Under the pieces are notes generated by a model. The model had not been told where the DNA came from and did not search any database. It saw nothing but the letters and a program-made list of their open reading frames with translations. A program made the position numbers and the translations under genes. This document shows positions 44,221 through 52,755 of a stretch of DNA of 64,000 nt, piece after piece. The DNA comes from Luteolibacter pohnpeiensis (GTDB taxonomy: Bacteria; Verrucomicrobiota; Verrucomicrobiia; Verrucomicrobiales; Akkermansiaceae), in the NCBI RefSeq assembly GCF_016595435.1, contig NZ_JAENIJ010000020.1:30957-94956 (forward strand), written 5' to 3'. Numbering within the stretch: the first letter of the stretch is position 1; every line of letters begins with the position of its first letter.

Positions 44221-46210
44221 CCACTCTCAAACACGCCCACCGCGCCATCGGGTTGGCACGAACGATTCGTGTCGTGGTGTTGAATATGACATGCCTCAAC
44301 GGGGGTAAAACAAAATGAGATAGTCTAGGGTAGTTTGGAAAGATGAATACAACATGCCCCTACGGGGCAAAATGCGATAGCCCAGGGTGTCACCCTGGGT
44401 TAGGTGTGGAACAAATAGATCCGCCCTGAAAGGGCGGGATTGTGGGGGGAAATGCGGCCGATTGGATGTCGCCCCTTCAGGGCTCAATATCTCGTTCTTC
44501 GATGTCCCCAAGGTTACACCTTGGGCTATCTCATTTTGCCCCGTTGGGGCAGATATGGCATGTGTCAGGGCCGATTTGGGTCATGCATCTCCTGGTTTAA
44601 CTGTGGGGGCATGACATGTGTCGGTCGGTCCATTTAGAAATGCATCGCATGGTTTCGTTGGGGCGGATATGGCATGCGTCGATGTTTGCAGGTGGGAACT
44701 GCGATTGGGTCACGAATGCACAAACGAGGCAGATATGGTATGCATCGGTAGGCGCATTTGGAAATGCATCGCATGGTTTCGTCGGGCCGGATATGGCATA
44801 CGTCGATGTTTGCGGGTGGGAACGGCGATTGCGGCACGAATGCCCCAACGGGGCGAAATGGGATAGCCCAGGGTATCACCCTGGGTTAGATGTGGAACAA
44901 ATGGATCCGCCCTGAAGGGGCGGGATTGTGGGGGGAAATGCGGCCGGGTAGATGTCGCCCCTTCAGGGCTCAATATCTCGATCATCGGTGTTCCCAAGGT
45001 TGCACCTTGGGCTATCGTATCATGCCCCGTCGGGGCGGAAATGACATGTGTCGGTCGGCCCATTTAGAAATGCATCGCATGGTTTCGTCGGGGGGGACAT
45101 GGCATGCGTCGGTGGGCGCATTTGGAAATGCATCGCATGGTTTCGTTGATGCGGATATGACATGCGTCGGTGTTTTCGGGTGGGAACGGCGATTGGGTCA
45201 CGAATGCCCCAACGGGGCAAAAATGGGATAGCCCAGGGTATCACCCTGGGTTTAGATGGGTAAAAATAGATCCGCCCTGAAGGGGCGGGATTGTCGGTTG
45301 GAAATGCGTCCGGTTGGATGTCGCCCCTTCAGGGCTCAATATCTTGATCATCGATGTTCCCAAGGTTGCACCTTGGGCTATCTCATTTTGCCCCGTTGGG
45401 GCAGATATGGCATGCGCCGGTGGACCGATTTGGTGATGCATCGCATGGTTTCGTCGGGGCGGAAATGGCATGCGTCGGTGGACCGATTTGGGGGATGCAT
45501 CGCATGGTTTGGTTGGGGTGGATATGGCATGCGTCGGTGTTTGCGGGTGTGAACCGCAATTAGGTCACGGATGCCCCAACGGGGCAAAATGCGATAGCCC
45601 AGGGTGTCACCCTGGGTTAGACATGAAACAAATAGATCCGCCCTGAAGGGGCGGGATTGTGGGGGGGAAATGCGGCCGGTTGGATGTCGCCCCTTCAGGG
45701 CTCAATATCTCGTTCTTCGATGTTCCCAAGGTTACACCTTGGGCTATCGTATCATGCCCCGTTGGGGCGGAAATGGCATGCGTTGGGGCCGATTTGGGCA
45801 TGCATCGCATGGTTTCGTTGATGTGGATATGACATGCGTCGGTGTTTTCGGGTAGGAACGGCGATTGGGTCACGAATGTCCAAACGGGGCAGATATGACA
45901 TTCGTCGGTGGACCCATTTGGAAATGCATCGCATGGTTTCGTTGATGCGGAGATGGCATGCGTCGGTGTTTTCGGGTGGGAACGGCGATTGGGGCACGAA
46001 TGCCCCAACGGGGTAGACATGACATGCATCGGTGGACCCATTTGGAAATGCATCGTGTGGTTTGGTTGGGGTGGATATGGCATACGCCGATGTTTTCGGG
46101 TGGGAACGGCGATTGGGTCACGGATGCCCCAACGGGGCGAAATGCGATAGCCCAGGGTATCACCCTGGGTTAGATGTGGAACAAATAGATCCGCCCTGAA
46201 GGGGCGGGAT
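44201..46210. repeat. Palindromic repeat cluster D (2 kb)
   Basis: Four nearly equal inverted-repeat composites, 44356-44550, 44842-45036, 45206-45402 and 45573-45768 (195-197 bp), and a forward half-unit at 46126-46210. Each composite reads palindrome GCCCC(A/T)ACGGGGC, AGCCCAGGGT hairpin, AT-rich spacer, CCGCCCTGAA-type hairpin, a middle of about 40 bp, then the same in reverse. Spacers between composites hold TGCATCGCATGGTTT units. Open frames across the cluster give repeated peptides and are not genes. 46211-46380 has no gene and carries the promoter side of the PEP-CTERM gene. Confidence 0.93.
44641..46060. repeat. Spacer repeat with 124-bp and 58-59-bp periods inside cluster D
   Basis: The motif TGCATCGCATGGTTTCGT (or a near match) starts at 44641, 44765, 45071, 45129, 45437, 45496, 45801, 45925 and 46049. 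Gaps of exactly 124 occur three times (44641-44765, 45801-45925, 45925-46049); gaps of 58 and 59 occur in the shorter spacers. Units also contain GGCATGCGTCGGTG. Related single units occur in clusters B and C. Confidence 0.85.
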
Positions 46211-46380
46211 TCTTGGGGGGGCGCGGGTCGGCTGGGGGAAGTCCGCCTTTACAGCGATCACACACGGACCTGGAAAATTTCTCTGAATTCCTGCGAACGT
46301 TTTTGGCGGGGCGCACATGCAATTGAGATGCCCGGGGTGTGACTGCTTCGGGAGTGAACTCTGGAACCCAAAATAGAAAT

Positions 46381-47211
46381 ATGATAAAACCTTTGCAGAT
46401 GAAAGTCGGTCGGCTTTCGACCGCACTTGTGGCGGTCGGTTTGATGGGACTTGGTGGCGTGGCTCAGGCGGCTGCGGTTTATGTGACGACTTCCGATGGC
46501 GGTATTTGGCAATATGACAGCGTTGCCGACATGTTCTCGCAGACCAGCAGTGTGACCAGCGGCGTGTTGGTTGCGACACAGGCGTCTTACGCAACGGATC
46601 AGGGCAGTACGATGGATCTTTCCACCGGCCACATTTACCGGGTGACAGGCAGTGGCGATGTAGTTGAATATGCAACCCTTTCCGGCTATTTGGCCAACAC
46701 TGGCGGTGCCACCATAGCGACGGCTTTGTTTACGGGATCGACCGCGCTGAACGGGTTTTCCTATGATGGCAATACGGGTGGTTTCTACGGGACGATGCCG
46801 AGCAATGGCGATGTTAGATCGTGGGCCTCGATGGCGGACGTGCTGACCAATACAGGCACCACTGCGGCGGCATCATATGGCGGAAATCTTTTCAATCTGT
46901 ATGATCCTGATGGCACCACGCTCATCGCGGGTGGCGGAGGAGTTTACACCGCGGGTGATGAATTTGAAGGGCACTATTATCAATCAGCCGGAAATGGAAA
47001 CCTGGAAGGCTGGGCAACGGTGACGCTCTATGCCGCCAGCCCGACGAATCGCGGAACGCTCGTGGGCTCGGATACGCAGAATGTTTTTGGCGGCAACACC
47101 ACAGCCTGGGGCGCGAATGTGGATGCCGTGGCTGCTTTCGCCGTGCCTGAGCCATCGGTGGCGATTCTCGGCTGCTTAGGATTGCTCGGACTGGTTCGCC
47201 GCCGCCGCTGA
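46381..47211 (+). CDS. PEP-CTERM sorted surface protein
   Basis: A 276-residue exported protein. The signal region runs from MIKPLQMKVGRLSTALVAVG to AQAAAV. The C-terminus is VPEPSVAILGCLGLLGLVRR followed by RR: the PEP motif, one hydrophobic helix and an Arg cluster, the sorting signal recognised by an exosortase and found in exopolysaccharide-producing bacteria. The middle is Gly/Thr/Ser-rich with aromatic repeats and looks like a beta-rich surface protein. The ATG at 46381 fits the signal; an in-frame start at 46339 does not. No exosortase gene is in the window. Confidence 0.85.
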   Translation: MIKPLQMKVGRLSTALVAVGLMGLGGVAQAAAVYVTTSDGGIWQYDSVADMFSQTSSVTSGVLVATQASYATDQGSTMDLSTGHIYRVTGSGDVVEYATLSGYLANTGGATIATALFTGSTALNGFSYDGNTGGFYGTMPSNGDVRSWASMADVLTNTGTTAAASYGGNLFNLYDPDGTTLIAGGGGVYTAGDEFEGHYYQSAGNGNLEGWATVTLYAASPTNRGTLVGSDTQNVFGGNTTAWGANVDAVAAFAVPEPSVAILGCLGLLGLVRRRR

Positions 47212-47247
47212 GGTGGCTTGATGGATTACCCGATCTCTCGCTCTGAA

Positions 47248-47274
47248 GAAGCCTCCACTAACCCGGGAGGCTTC
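47248..47274. terminator. Hairpin after the PEP-CTERM gene
   Basis: GAAGCCTCC and GGAGGCTTC form a perfect 9-bp stem with a 9-nt loop, 36 bp after the stop. No T-tract follows, so termination may be partial; the sulfatase gene begins 20 bp later. Confidence 0.6.
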
Positions 47275-47294
47275 GAACTTTCCCAAACCCATTT

Positions 47295-49718
47295 ATGAAA
47301 TTGACTTTCAAAACCCTCATCATTTCGGCTCTTCTGATCCTCCCGGCCTCTGCGGTGCCGAATTATCTTTTCATTTTCATCGACGACATCGGCTGGGGCG
47401 ATTTGTCCTGCTATGGCAGCACGGTGAAGGATAAAAATGGCAATCCCATCACGCCGAATCTGGATGCCTTGGCGGCGTCCGGCACTCGTTTTACCCAAGG
47501 CTATGTGGTATCGCCCATTTGCTCACCATCCCGGGTGGGCGTTCTAACAGGTAGTATGCCGGCACGGCATGCGATCAATAGTTTCCTCGATAACAAGGCG
47601 GCCAATCAAAATCGAGGTTTGAACGATTGGCTGCAGCCGGATGTAGTAACGAGCGCGCGGATATTTCGCGATCATGGTTGGACGACCGGTCAGTTCGGCA
47701 AGTGGCACATGGGTGGCGGGCGTGATGTGAACAATGCGCCGTACCCGCAGGATTATGGATTTCAAAAATCGCTGGTCGCCTTCGAAGGCATGGGCGATCG
47801 GGTGCTGTATCGGAATTATGGTTTATCTGATGCCAATGCGGACGTGCCCGGCGAGATCACCTGGGCGGAGTGGGAGGAAGGCGCGGACCTTCACACGGAT
47901 GCGGCGATCGAGTTCATCACCGATGCGGTGAGTGAAGGTAAACCGTTTTATGTTCACGTGCCCTATAACGACACGCACACGCCATTCAACACCGATCCTG
48001 GGAAGGAAAACGACTTCGATCACATCAGCTCTGACACGCAGACGAAGTTGTTCCTTTCCGAGCTGAACGAGCTGGATAAGGAGATCGGCCGCTTGATCAA
48101 TACGGTCGATAGCCTCGGCATTGCGGAGGAAACGTTGATCGTGGTGGTGGGGGATAATGGCCCGCCGATGGATAACTCGGCGACGTCGATCGTGAATCGT
48201 GCCGGTGGCCTGCGCGGTGGCAAACGGGATATCTATGAGGGCGGGGTGCGTGAGCCATTCATCATCCGCATGCCGGGGACGGTTCCGGCGCAGGTGAACA
48301 CGACCACGGCGGTATCGACGTTGGATTTGCTGCCGACCTATTGTGCGCTGGCGAATGTGGATATTCCGCCGACGACGCTGGATGGGGAAAATATGTTAGA
48401 TGTTTTCAAGGGATCGACGCGGGTTCGCAAGCGGGATCTGTTTTGGGAATTTGCCAGCAATCCTGGCATCACCAAAGGACGGTCCCCGCAGTTGGCGATC
48501 CGCCGTGGAGACATGAAGTTCTTGCGCGATACGAATGGGAACAATCGCGAATTTTACGATCTATCCAATGATGCGGCGGAATCGAACCATCTGGTGAATG
48601 ATGCATCCCAGGCGGGGTTGATCGATGAAATGGAGACAGCGTTGATGCGGTGGTATCAAGAGGTCTATCTGGGTGAAGTCGGTGAGGTGGTCGAGCTGTC
48701 TGATGGAGCGACGGCAGGGCTGTTGCTGGCGGATAGCTACGATCTTCCTAGTGGAAACTCTACGACGGGTGGATTCGCCGCCGGGCAGGGGGTTAACGAA
48801 GGTCTGGAGGAGCGGTTGAGCGGATCGATGGCAGCAGGGCTTTCCTACATCCACACCAACAATGCGAAGCCGGCGCTTGCGCACTCGATCGTGGACAACG
48901 CGCTTGAGATCGCATCGGCTGCGAATGCGACGGCGTTCCAGTTTTCCGCCGACGGATCAACGCCGCTGGATTTCGGCAAGGAATTGGCCGGCAATCAGTA
49001 TGAATGGCGGCTGGTGCATGAGCTGAATGACACCGATCCGGCATCGGCCAGAACGACGTTGAGCATTTCCGACTCGGCTGATCCAGCGGGTGGGGTGGGC
49101 GGAGTGGATCTCGGCATCCAGCTCGACTTGGTGGCTGGCAATACGATTTCAGTTTTCAAGCGCATCGATGCCGCATCCCACACCGGAACAGGGGATATCA
49201 ATGCCGCCATTGCAACAGGTTTGCCTGCGGGAGAGCCGGTGGACATTCGAGTGGTGATTGATGATTCAAATGATTACTCGGTCTATCAAACCGGCTATCA
49301 GATTTATATAAATGATGCCTTGGTTGATAGTGGTGAGATTGCCTTTGCGAATGATTCACGCTATTTCATTTTCGATACCGCGCCGAATACCGGTCCGGCC
49401 CGATATGATGATTTTGCGTTGCAGTTGAATGAAGTGCGCGTGGTTCCGACAACCCGTGTGCCGGTGGTCAAGTTATCACAAGTCACACCCACGGCGATCA
49501 CCGGAGAGGCGGAGCGCATCCGGCTTTATTGGACGACCCAGCCAGGGCAGGTGGTGCGGCCGGAAATTTCCGCGAATCTGAGTGACTGGGTGCCTCTAAC
49601 AGAGGGGGAGGAACCGGTGGAGGTCGCCACCGAATTCGGGACCATTCGTTGGTATGAGTTGCAGGTTCCGGAAGGCTACGAAAAGGGAGGGTTCATTCGT
49701 TTGCAGGTGGTGCCATGA
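47295..49718 (+). CDS. Secreted sulfatase with C-terminal beta-sandwich
   Basis: An 807-residue type I sulfatase that hydrolyses sulfate esters after conversion of Cys76 to formylglycine. It has a signal peptide (MKLTFKTLIISALLILPASA) and metal ligands in YLFIFIDDIGWGDL. The signature is SPICSPSRVGVLTG (C-x-P-S-R), with GQFGKWHMGGG, YNDTHTPFNTDPGKENDFD, VVVGDNGPPMDN and GGLRGGKRDIYEGGVREPF following. From about residue 460 the core gives way to a long extension with HTNNAKPALAHSIVDNALE, resembling a LamG-like or carbohydrate-binding sandwich, and a C-terminal domain of unclear type. The maturase is not in the window. Substrate unknown, probably a sulfated glycan. Confidence 0.92.
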   Translation: MKLTFKTLIISALLILPASAVPNYLFIFIDDIGWGDLSCYGSTVKDKNGNPITPNLDALAASGTRFTQGYVVSPICSPSRVGVLTGSMPARHAINSFLDNKAANQNRGLNDWLQPDVVTSARIFRDHGWTTGQFGKWHMGGGRDVNNAPYPQDYGFQKSLVAFEGMGDRVLYRNYGLSDANADVPGEITWAEWEEGADLHTDAAIEFITDAVSEGKPFYVHVPYNDTHTPFNTDPGKENDFDHISSDTQTKLFLSELNELDKEIGRLINTVDSLGIAEETLIVVVGDNGPPMDNSATSIVNRAGGLRGGKRDIYEGGVREPFIIRMPGTVPAQVNTTTAVSTLDLLPTYCALANVDIPPTTLDGENMLDVFKGSTRVRKRDLFWEFASNPGITKGRSPQLAIRRGDMKFLRDTNGNNREFYDLSNDAAESNHLVNDASQAGLIDEMETALMRWYQEVYLGEVGEVVELSDGATAGLLLADSYDLPSGNSTTGGFAAGQGVNEGLEERLSGSMAAGLSYIHTNNAKPALAHSIVDNALEIASAANATAFQFSADGSTPLDFGKELAGNQYEWRLVHELNDTDPASARTTLSISDSADPAGGVGGVDLGIQLDLVAGNTISVFKRIDAASHTGTGDINAAIATGLPAGEPVDIRVVIDDSNDYSVYQTGYQIYINDALVDSGEIAFANDSRYFIFDTAPNTGPARYDDFALQLNEVRVVPTTRVPVVKLSQVTPTAITGEAERIRLYWTTQPGQVVRPEISANLSDWVPLTEGEEPVEVATEFGTIRWYELQVPEGYEKGGFIRLQVVP

Positions 49719-49731
49719 TTTGAGTGGCCGC

Positions 49732-49758
49732 GAGGGGCGGCGTGTTGTGCCGCCCCTC
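49732..49758. terminator. Perfect hairpin after the sulfatase gene
   Basis: GAGGGGCGGC and GCCGCCCCTC form a 10-bp perfect stem with a 7-nt loop, 14 bp after the sulfatase stop and at the edge of cluster E. It lacks a T-tract. It could be terminator or repeat element. Confidence 0.55.
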
Positions 49759-49759
49759 C

Positions 49760-50898
49760 AGGGCGAGTGATGTTTTGGCGTGAAGGTGGATGCCAAGGTT
49801 TCGCCCTGGGCTATTGCATGAATTCGTCGGGGTTGTTCGGGTAAACCCCCGATGCGTAAAAGTGCGATAGCCCAGCGCGAGGCCTTAATTCGCGGACGGG
49901 GTTTCATCGTGCCCCTTCAGGGCACATAATTTTTATGGTGCGTGATCCCAAGGTTGCACCTTGGGCTATCACATTGAGCCCCGTTGGGGCTTTTGAAGAC
50001 GGGGGTAATTGAGGTTTGATCGGCCCGAATACGTCGGTGGTTTGCGGTTCGATGAAGGCGGTCGGGAATGGCGATTCGGTTACGAATACCCCCGAAGGGG
50101 GTAAAATGAGATAGCCCAGGGCATGGCCTTGATTCGCGGACGGGGTTTCATCGTGCCCCTTCAGGGCACATAATTTTTATGGTCGTGATCCCAAGGTTGC
50201 ACCTTGGGCTATCACATTGAGCCCCGTTGGGGCTTTTGGTGACGGGAGTAATGGAGGTTTGATCGGTCCGAATACGTCGGTGGTTTTGCGGTTTGATGAC
50301 GGCGGTCGGGAATGGCGATTCAGTTACGAATACCCCGAAGGGGTAAAATGAGATAGCCTAGGGCATGGCCCTGGGAATCCGTATAACCGAGCTATTGAGC
50401 CCCAACGGGGCGACATGATTTTTGTGATGATTGGTCCGAAGTTGCACCTTGGGCTATCACATTGAGCCCCGTTGGGGCTTTTCGAGACGGTGGGAATTGA
50501 GGTTTGATCGGCCCGAATACGTCGGTGGTTTGCGGTTCGATGAAGGCGGTCGGGAATGGCGATTCGGTCACGAATACCCCAAAGGGGTAAAATGCGATAG
50601 CCCAGGGCATGGCCCTGGGAATCCATACAACCGAGCAATTGAGCCCCAACGGGGCGACATGATTTTTGTGATGGTTGTCCGAAGTTGCACCTTGGGCTAT
50701 CACATTGAGCCCCGTTGGGGCTTTTGGTGATGGGGGCAATTGAGGTTTGATCGGCCCGAATACGTCGATGGCTTGCGGTTCAATAACGGCGGTCGGGAAT
50801 GGCGATTCGGTTACGAATACCCCAAAGGGGTAAAATGCGATAGCCCAGGGCATGGCCCTGGGCATCCGTGCAACCGAGCTATTGAGCCCCAACGGGGC
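49760..50898. repeat. Palindromic repeat cluster E, about 244-bp tandem array
   Basis: GCCCCGTTGGGGC recurs at 49978, 50221, 50466 and 50709, that is every 243, 245 and 243 bp. Each unit has an accurate copy of CCTTGGGCTATCACATTGAG, then a spacer with GGTTTGATCGG and GGCGGTCGGGAATGGCGATT, then a GGGGTAAAATG(A/C)GATAGCCCAG block. Units 1-2 carry a CCCCTTCAGGGCAC block; units 3-4 carry GAGCCCCAACGGGGCGACAT instead, so the array has changed during expansion. It ends at 50886-50898 with GCCCCAACGGGGC, 189 bp before the transposase gene. 50899-51087 holds no gene. Confidence 0.9.
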
Positions 50899-51087
50899 GA
50901 CATCCGGTGTTTGGATGATTGCCTGATCCCCATTGCCATTTCACCGGAATCACGGCACGAAATGAAAATGGCTACGGTTTATCTCGAACAACTTTCCATA
51001 CGATGATAGAGGTGGCTTCTCGCTTCAATTCCCCCTATTGCCTCTCCCCCAAACGATTCGCGAAAATCCAATCGCAACGATCATTCC

Positions 51088-51540
51088 ATGTCGCAATCAC
51101 TCTCACAAATATTGGTGCATCTGGTGTTCTCGACGAAGAATCGTGAAGCATGGATTGAGGATGAAATCCGCGATGAACTTCATGCCTATATTGGAGGGAT
51201 TGTTGCCAATCAGAACGGCGCTCTGTTGAAGGCCGGATCGGTGGCGGATCACATTCATCTGATGATCAGCCATCCAAGGACGTGTGCTCCGGCGGACCTG
51301 GTGCGGGAAATCAAAACGGGATCATCGAAATGGGTGAAGGCGAAGGGAGGGAAATTGGCGAATTTCCAATGGCAGGGCGGTTATGGTATTTTTTCGGTCA
51401 GTCCGGCGCATCGGGTGGCGTTGGGGAGTTATATCGAAAATCAGGCGGACCATCATCGGGTCATGACATTTCAGGAGGAATACCGCCGGTTGTTGTCGAA
51501 ATATGCGATGCCGTTTGATGAGCGATATGTGTGGGACTAA
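51088..51540 (+). CDS. IS200/IS605-like Y1 (HUH) transposase
   Basis: A 150-residue Y1 transposase, complete in length. It starts SQSLSQILVHLVFSTKNREA; the HUH metal motif is DHIHLMI (His55 and His57), and the catalytic Tyr is Tyr115 in YIENQADHH. The middle AWKxK-like block reads TGSSKWVKAKGGKLANFQWQ, then GYGIFSVSPAHRVALGSY, and the end is FQEEYRRLLSKYAMPFDERY. The enzyme would cut and rejoin single-stranded DNA at hairpins. No TnpB gene lies beside it. It may be a RAYT-like domesticated transposase of the surrounding palindromic repeats; a plain IS200-type element is the alternative. No ends with target duplications are visible. Confidence 0.92.
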   Translation: MSQSLSQILVHLVFSTKNREAWIEDEIRDELHAYIGGIVANQNGALLKAGSVADHIHLMISHPRTCAPADLVREIKTGSSKWVKAKGGKLANFQWQGGYGIFSVSPAHRVALGSYIENQADHHRVMTFQEEYRRLLSKYAMPFDERYVWD

Positions 51541-51541
51541 T

Positions 51542-51553
51542 GGGACGCCGCAG
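51542..51553. repeat. Half of a GGA-loop hairpin next to the transposase stop
   Basis: GGGACGCCGCAG is the loop plus right arm of the hairpin CTGCGGCG-GGA-CGCCGCAG seen whole at 44202-44220. It starts 2 bp after the transposase stop. The left arm is missing. It might be the remains of an end sequence. Confidence 0.45.
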
Positions 51554-51570
51554 CTACCATTTCGCGGTGC

Positions 51571-52617
51571 TTAGGCGGGTTGCTGCTGGGAGATGCAATG
51601 CAAGGTGCCGCCTTCTTCGACGAGATCGAGGCAATCAATGCCAACGACCTGACGCCCGGGGAATAGCTCGCGAATCATGCCGAGCGCCCGATCGTCGTTG
51701 CGGTGCTGGCGGAAAGTCGGAACCAACACGCCACCATTGACGATGAGGAAATTGACATAACTCGCCGGCAACACGGGCAAGCGCCAACCGGGGACTTCAC
51801 AGGCTTCCGGCAATGGGATCTCGACCACTTCGAATGGCCTGCCATCGGCAGCGGTGAAATTTTTCAGCAGGCTGAGATTTTCCGCGAGGATCTTCTGGTT
51901 GGAGATCGTGCCGCTCTGATCGATGCAGGCGAGGATGGTCTGTGGATCGATGAAACGGGCGAGGTCATCAATGTGGCCGTCGGTATCGTCGCCTTCGATG
52001 CCTTGCTTGAGCCAAAGGATGTCGCGAACTCCCAGGCCATCGCGGAGTTTGATTTCGATCTCTTCCCGGCTGAGATGCGGGTTGCGGTTCGGGTTTAGCA
52101 ACACGGCCTCGGTGGTCAGCAGGTGGCCGCGTCCGTTGATTTCGATCGCGCCGCCTTCCAGGATCATGCCGCCGTCAAAGCATCGCATGCCGAGCGAGGA
52201 GGCGATTTTTCCCGGGATGGCATTGTCCTGATCCCATGGTGGGAATTTGCCGCCCCATGCATTGAAGCCCCAGTTGGTGACGGCGACTTCGCCGGTTTCC
52301 GGGTGTTTCACAAAGATCGGACCATGGTCACGGCACCAGACGTCATTGTGCGGGTGGTCGAAGAGCTGGACGTGTTCCGGCACGGCTTTGGCCTTGTTGC
52401 AAATGGCGGCGATTTCAGCGTGATCGGCTCCCGGGGCATTGATGCGGACCGGCTCAAATCGGGAAATGGCAGCGGCGATCTCGGCGAATTTCGACCAGAT
52501 GAGATCGCGTTTCGCGCCGCCCCAGTGGCGTGGGTCATCGACGGGCCAGGACAGCCAGACCGCTTCCTGCGGTGACCATTCGGCGGGCATTTGGAATCCA
52601 GCGGCAGCGGCGTTCAT
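51571..52617 (-). CDS. Agmatine deiminase family protein
   Basis: A 348-residue enzyme of the agmatine deiminase / peptidyl-arginine deiminase fold, which converts agmatine to N-carbamoylputrescine. Motifs: MPAEWSPQEAVWLSWPVD at the start, DVWCRDHGPIFVKHP, LEGGAIEINGRGHLLTTEAV, GDDTDGHIDDLARFIDP with the catalytic His and Asp, and the C-terminal catalytic Cys in GGTLHCISQQQP. Length fits. It stands alone and converges with the transposase gene. A spermidine-synthase-like gene elsewhere in the window would fit polyamine metabolism, but they are not linked. Confidence 0.92.
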   Translation of the reverse strand: MNAAAAGFQMPAEWSPQEAVWLSWPVDDPRHWGGAKRDLIWSKFAEIAAAISRFEPVRINAPGADHAEIAAICNKAKAVPEHVQLFDHPHNDVWCRDHGPIFVKHPETGEVAVTNWGFNAWGGKFPPWDQDNAIPGKIASSLGMRCFDGGMILEGGAIEINGRGHLLTTEAVLLNPNRNPHLSREEIEIKLRDGLGVRDILWLKQGIEGDDTDGHIDDLARFIDPQTILACIDQSGTISNQKILAENLSLLKNFTAADGRPFEVVEIPLPEACEVPGWRLPVLPASYVNFLIVNGGVLVPTFRQHRNDDRALGMIRELFPGRQVVGIDCLDLVEEGGTLHCISQQQPA

Positions 52618-52755
52618 GCGCGGACCATCGGGGGCTGCGCTGATTTTTTCCAGTCCGTTTGTTGGAAGATTTTGCCTTGCTGCAGGAAAAACAAAGGACC
52701 GGATCCACTCGGAACCGGCCCTTTGCCATTGCGAACAGCACTTGCTGGAGATCGT

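Noticed and set aside
44616..46173. Many overlapping open frames on both strands in the cluster D region, up to about 160 codons.
   Set aside because: They encode the same peptides again and again (for example ALKGRDCGG and QGYTLGY) because the DNA is repetitive. They lack start signals, and similar frames appear in clusters A, B and C.
44356..46210. Regular repeats with spacers in cluster D considered as a CRISPR array.
   Set aside because: Repeat units are about 196 bp, composed of several palindromes, spacers resemble each other, and no cas gene is present.
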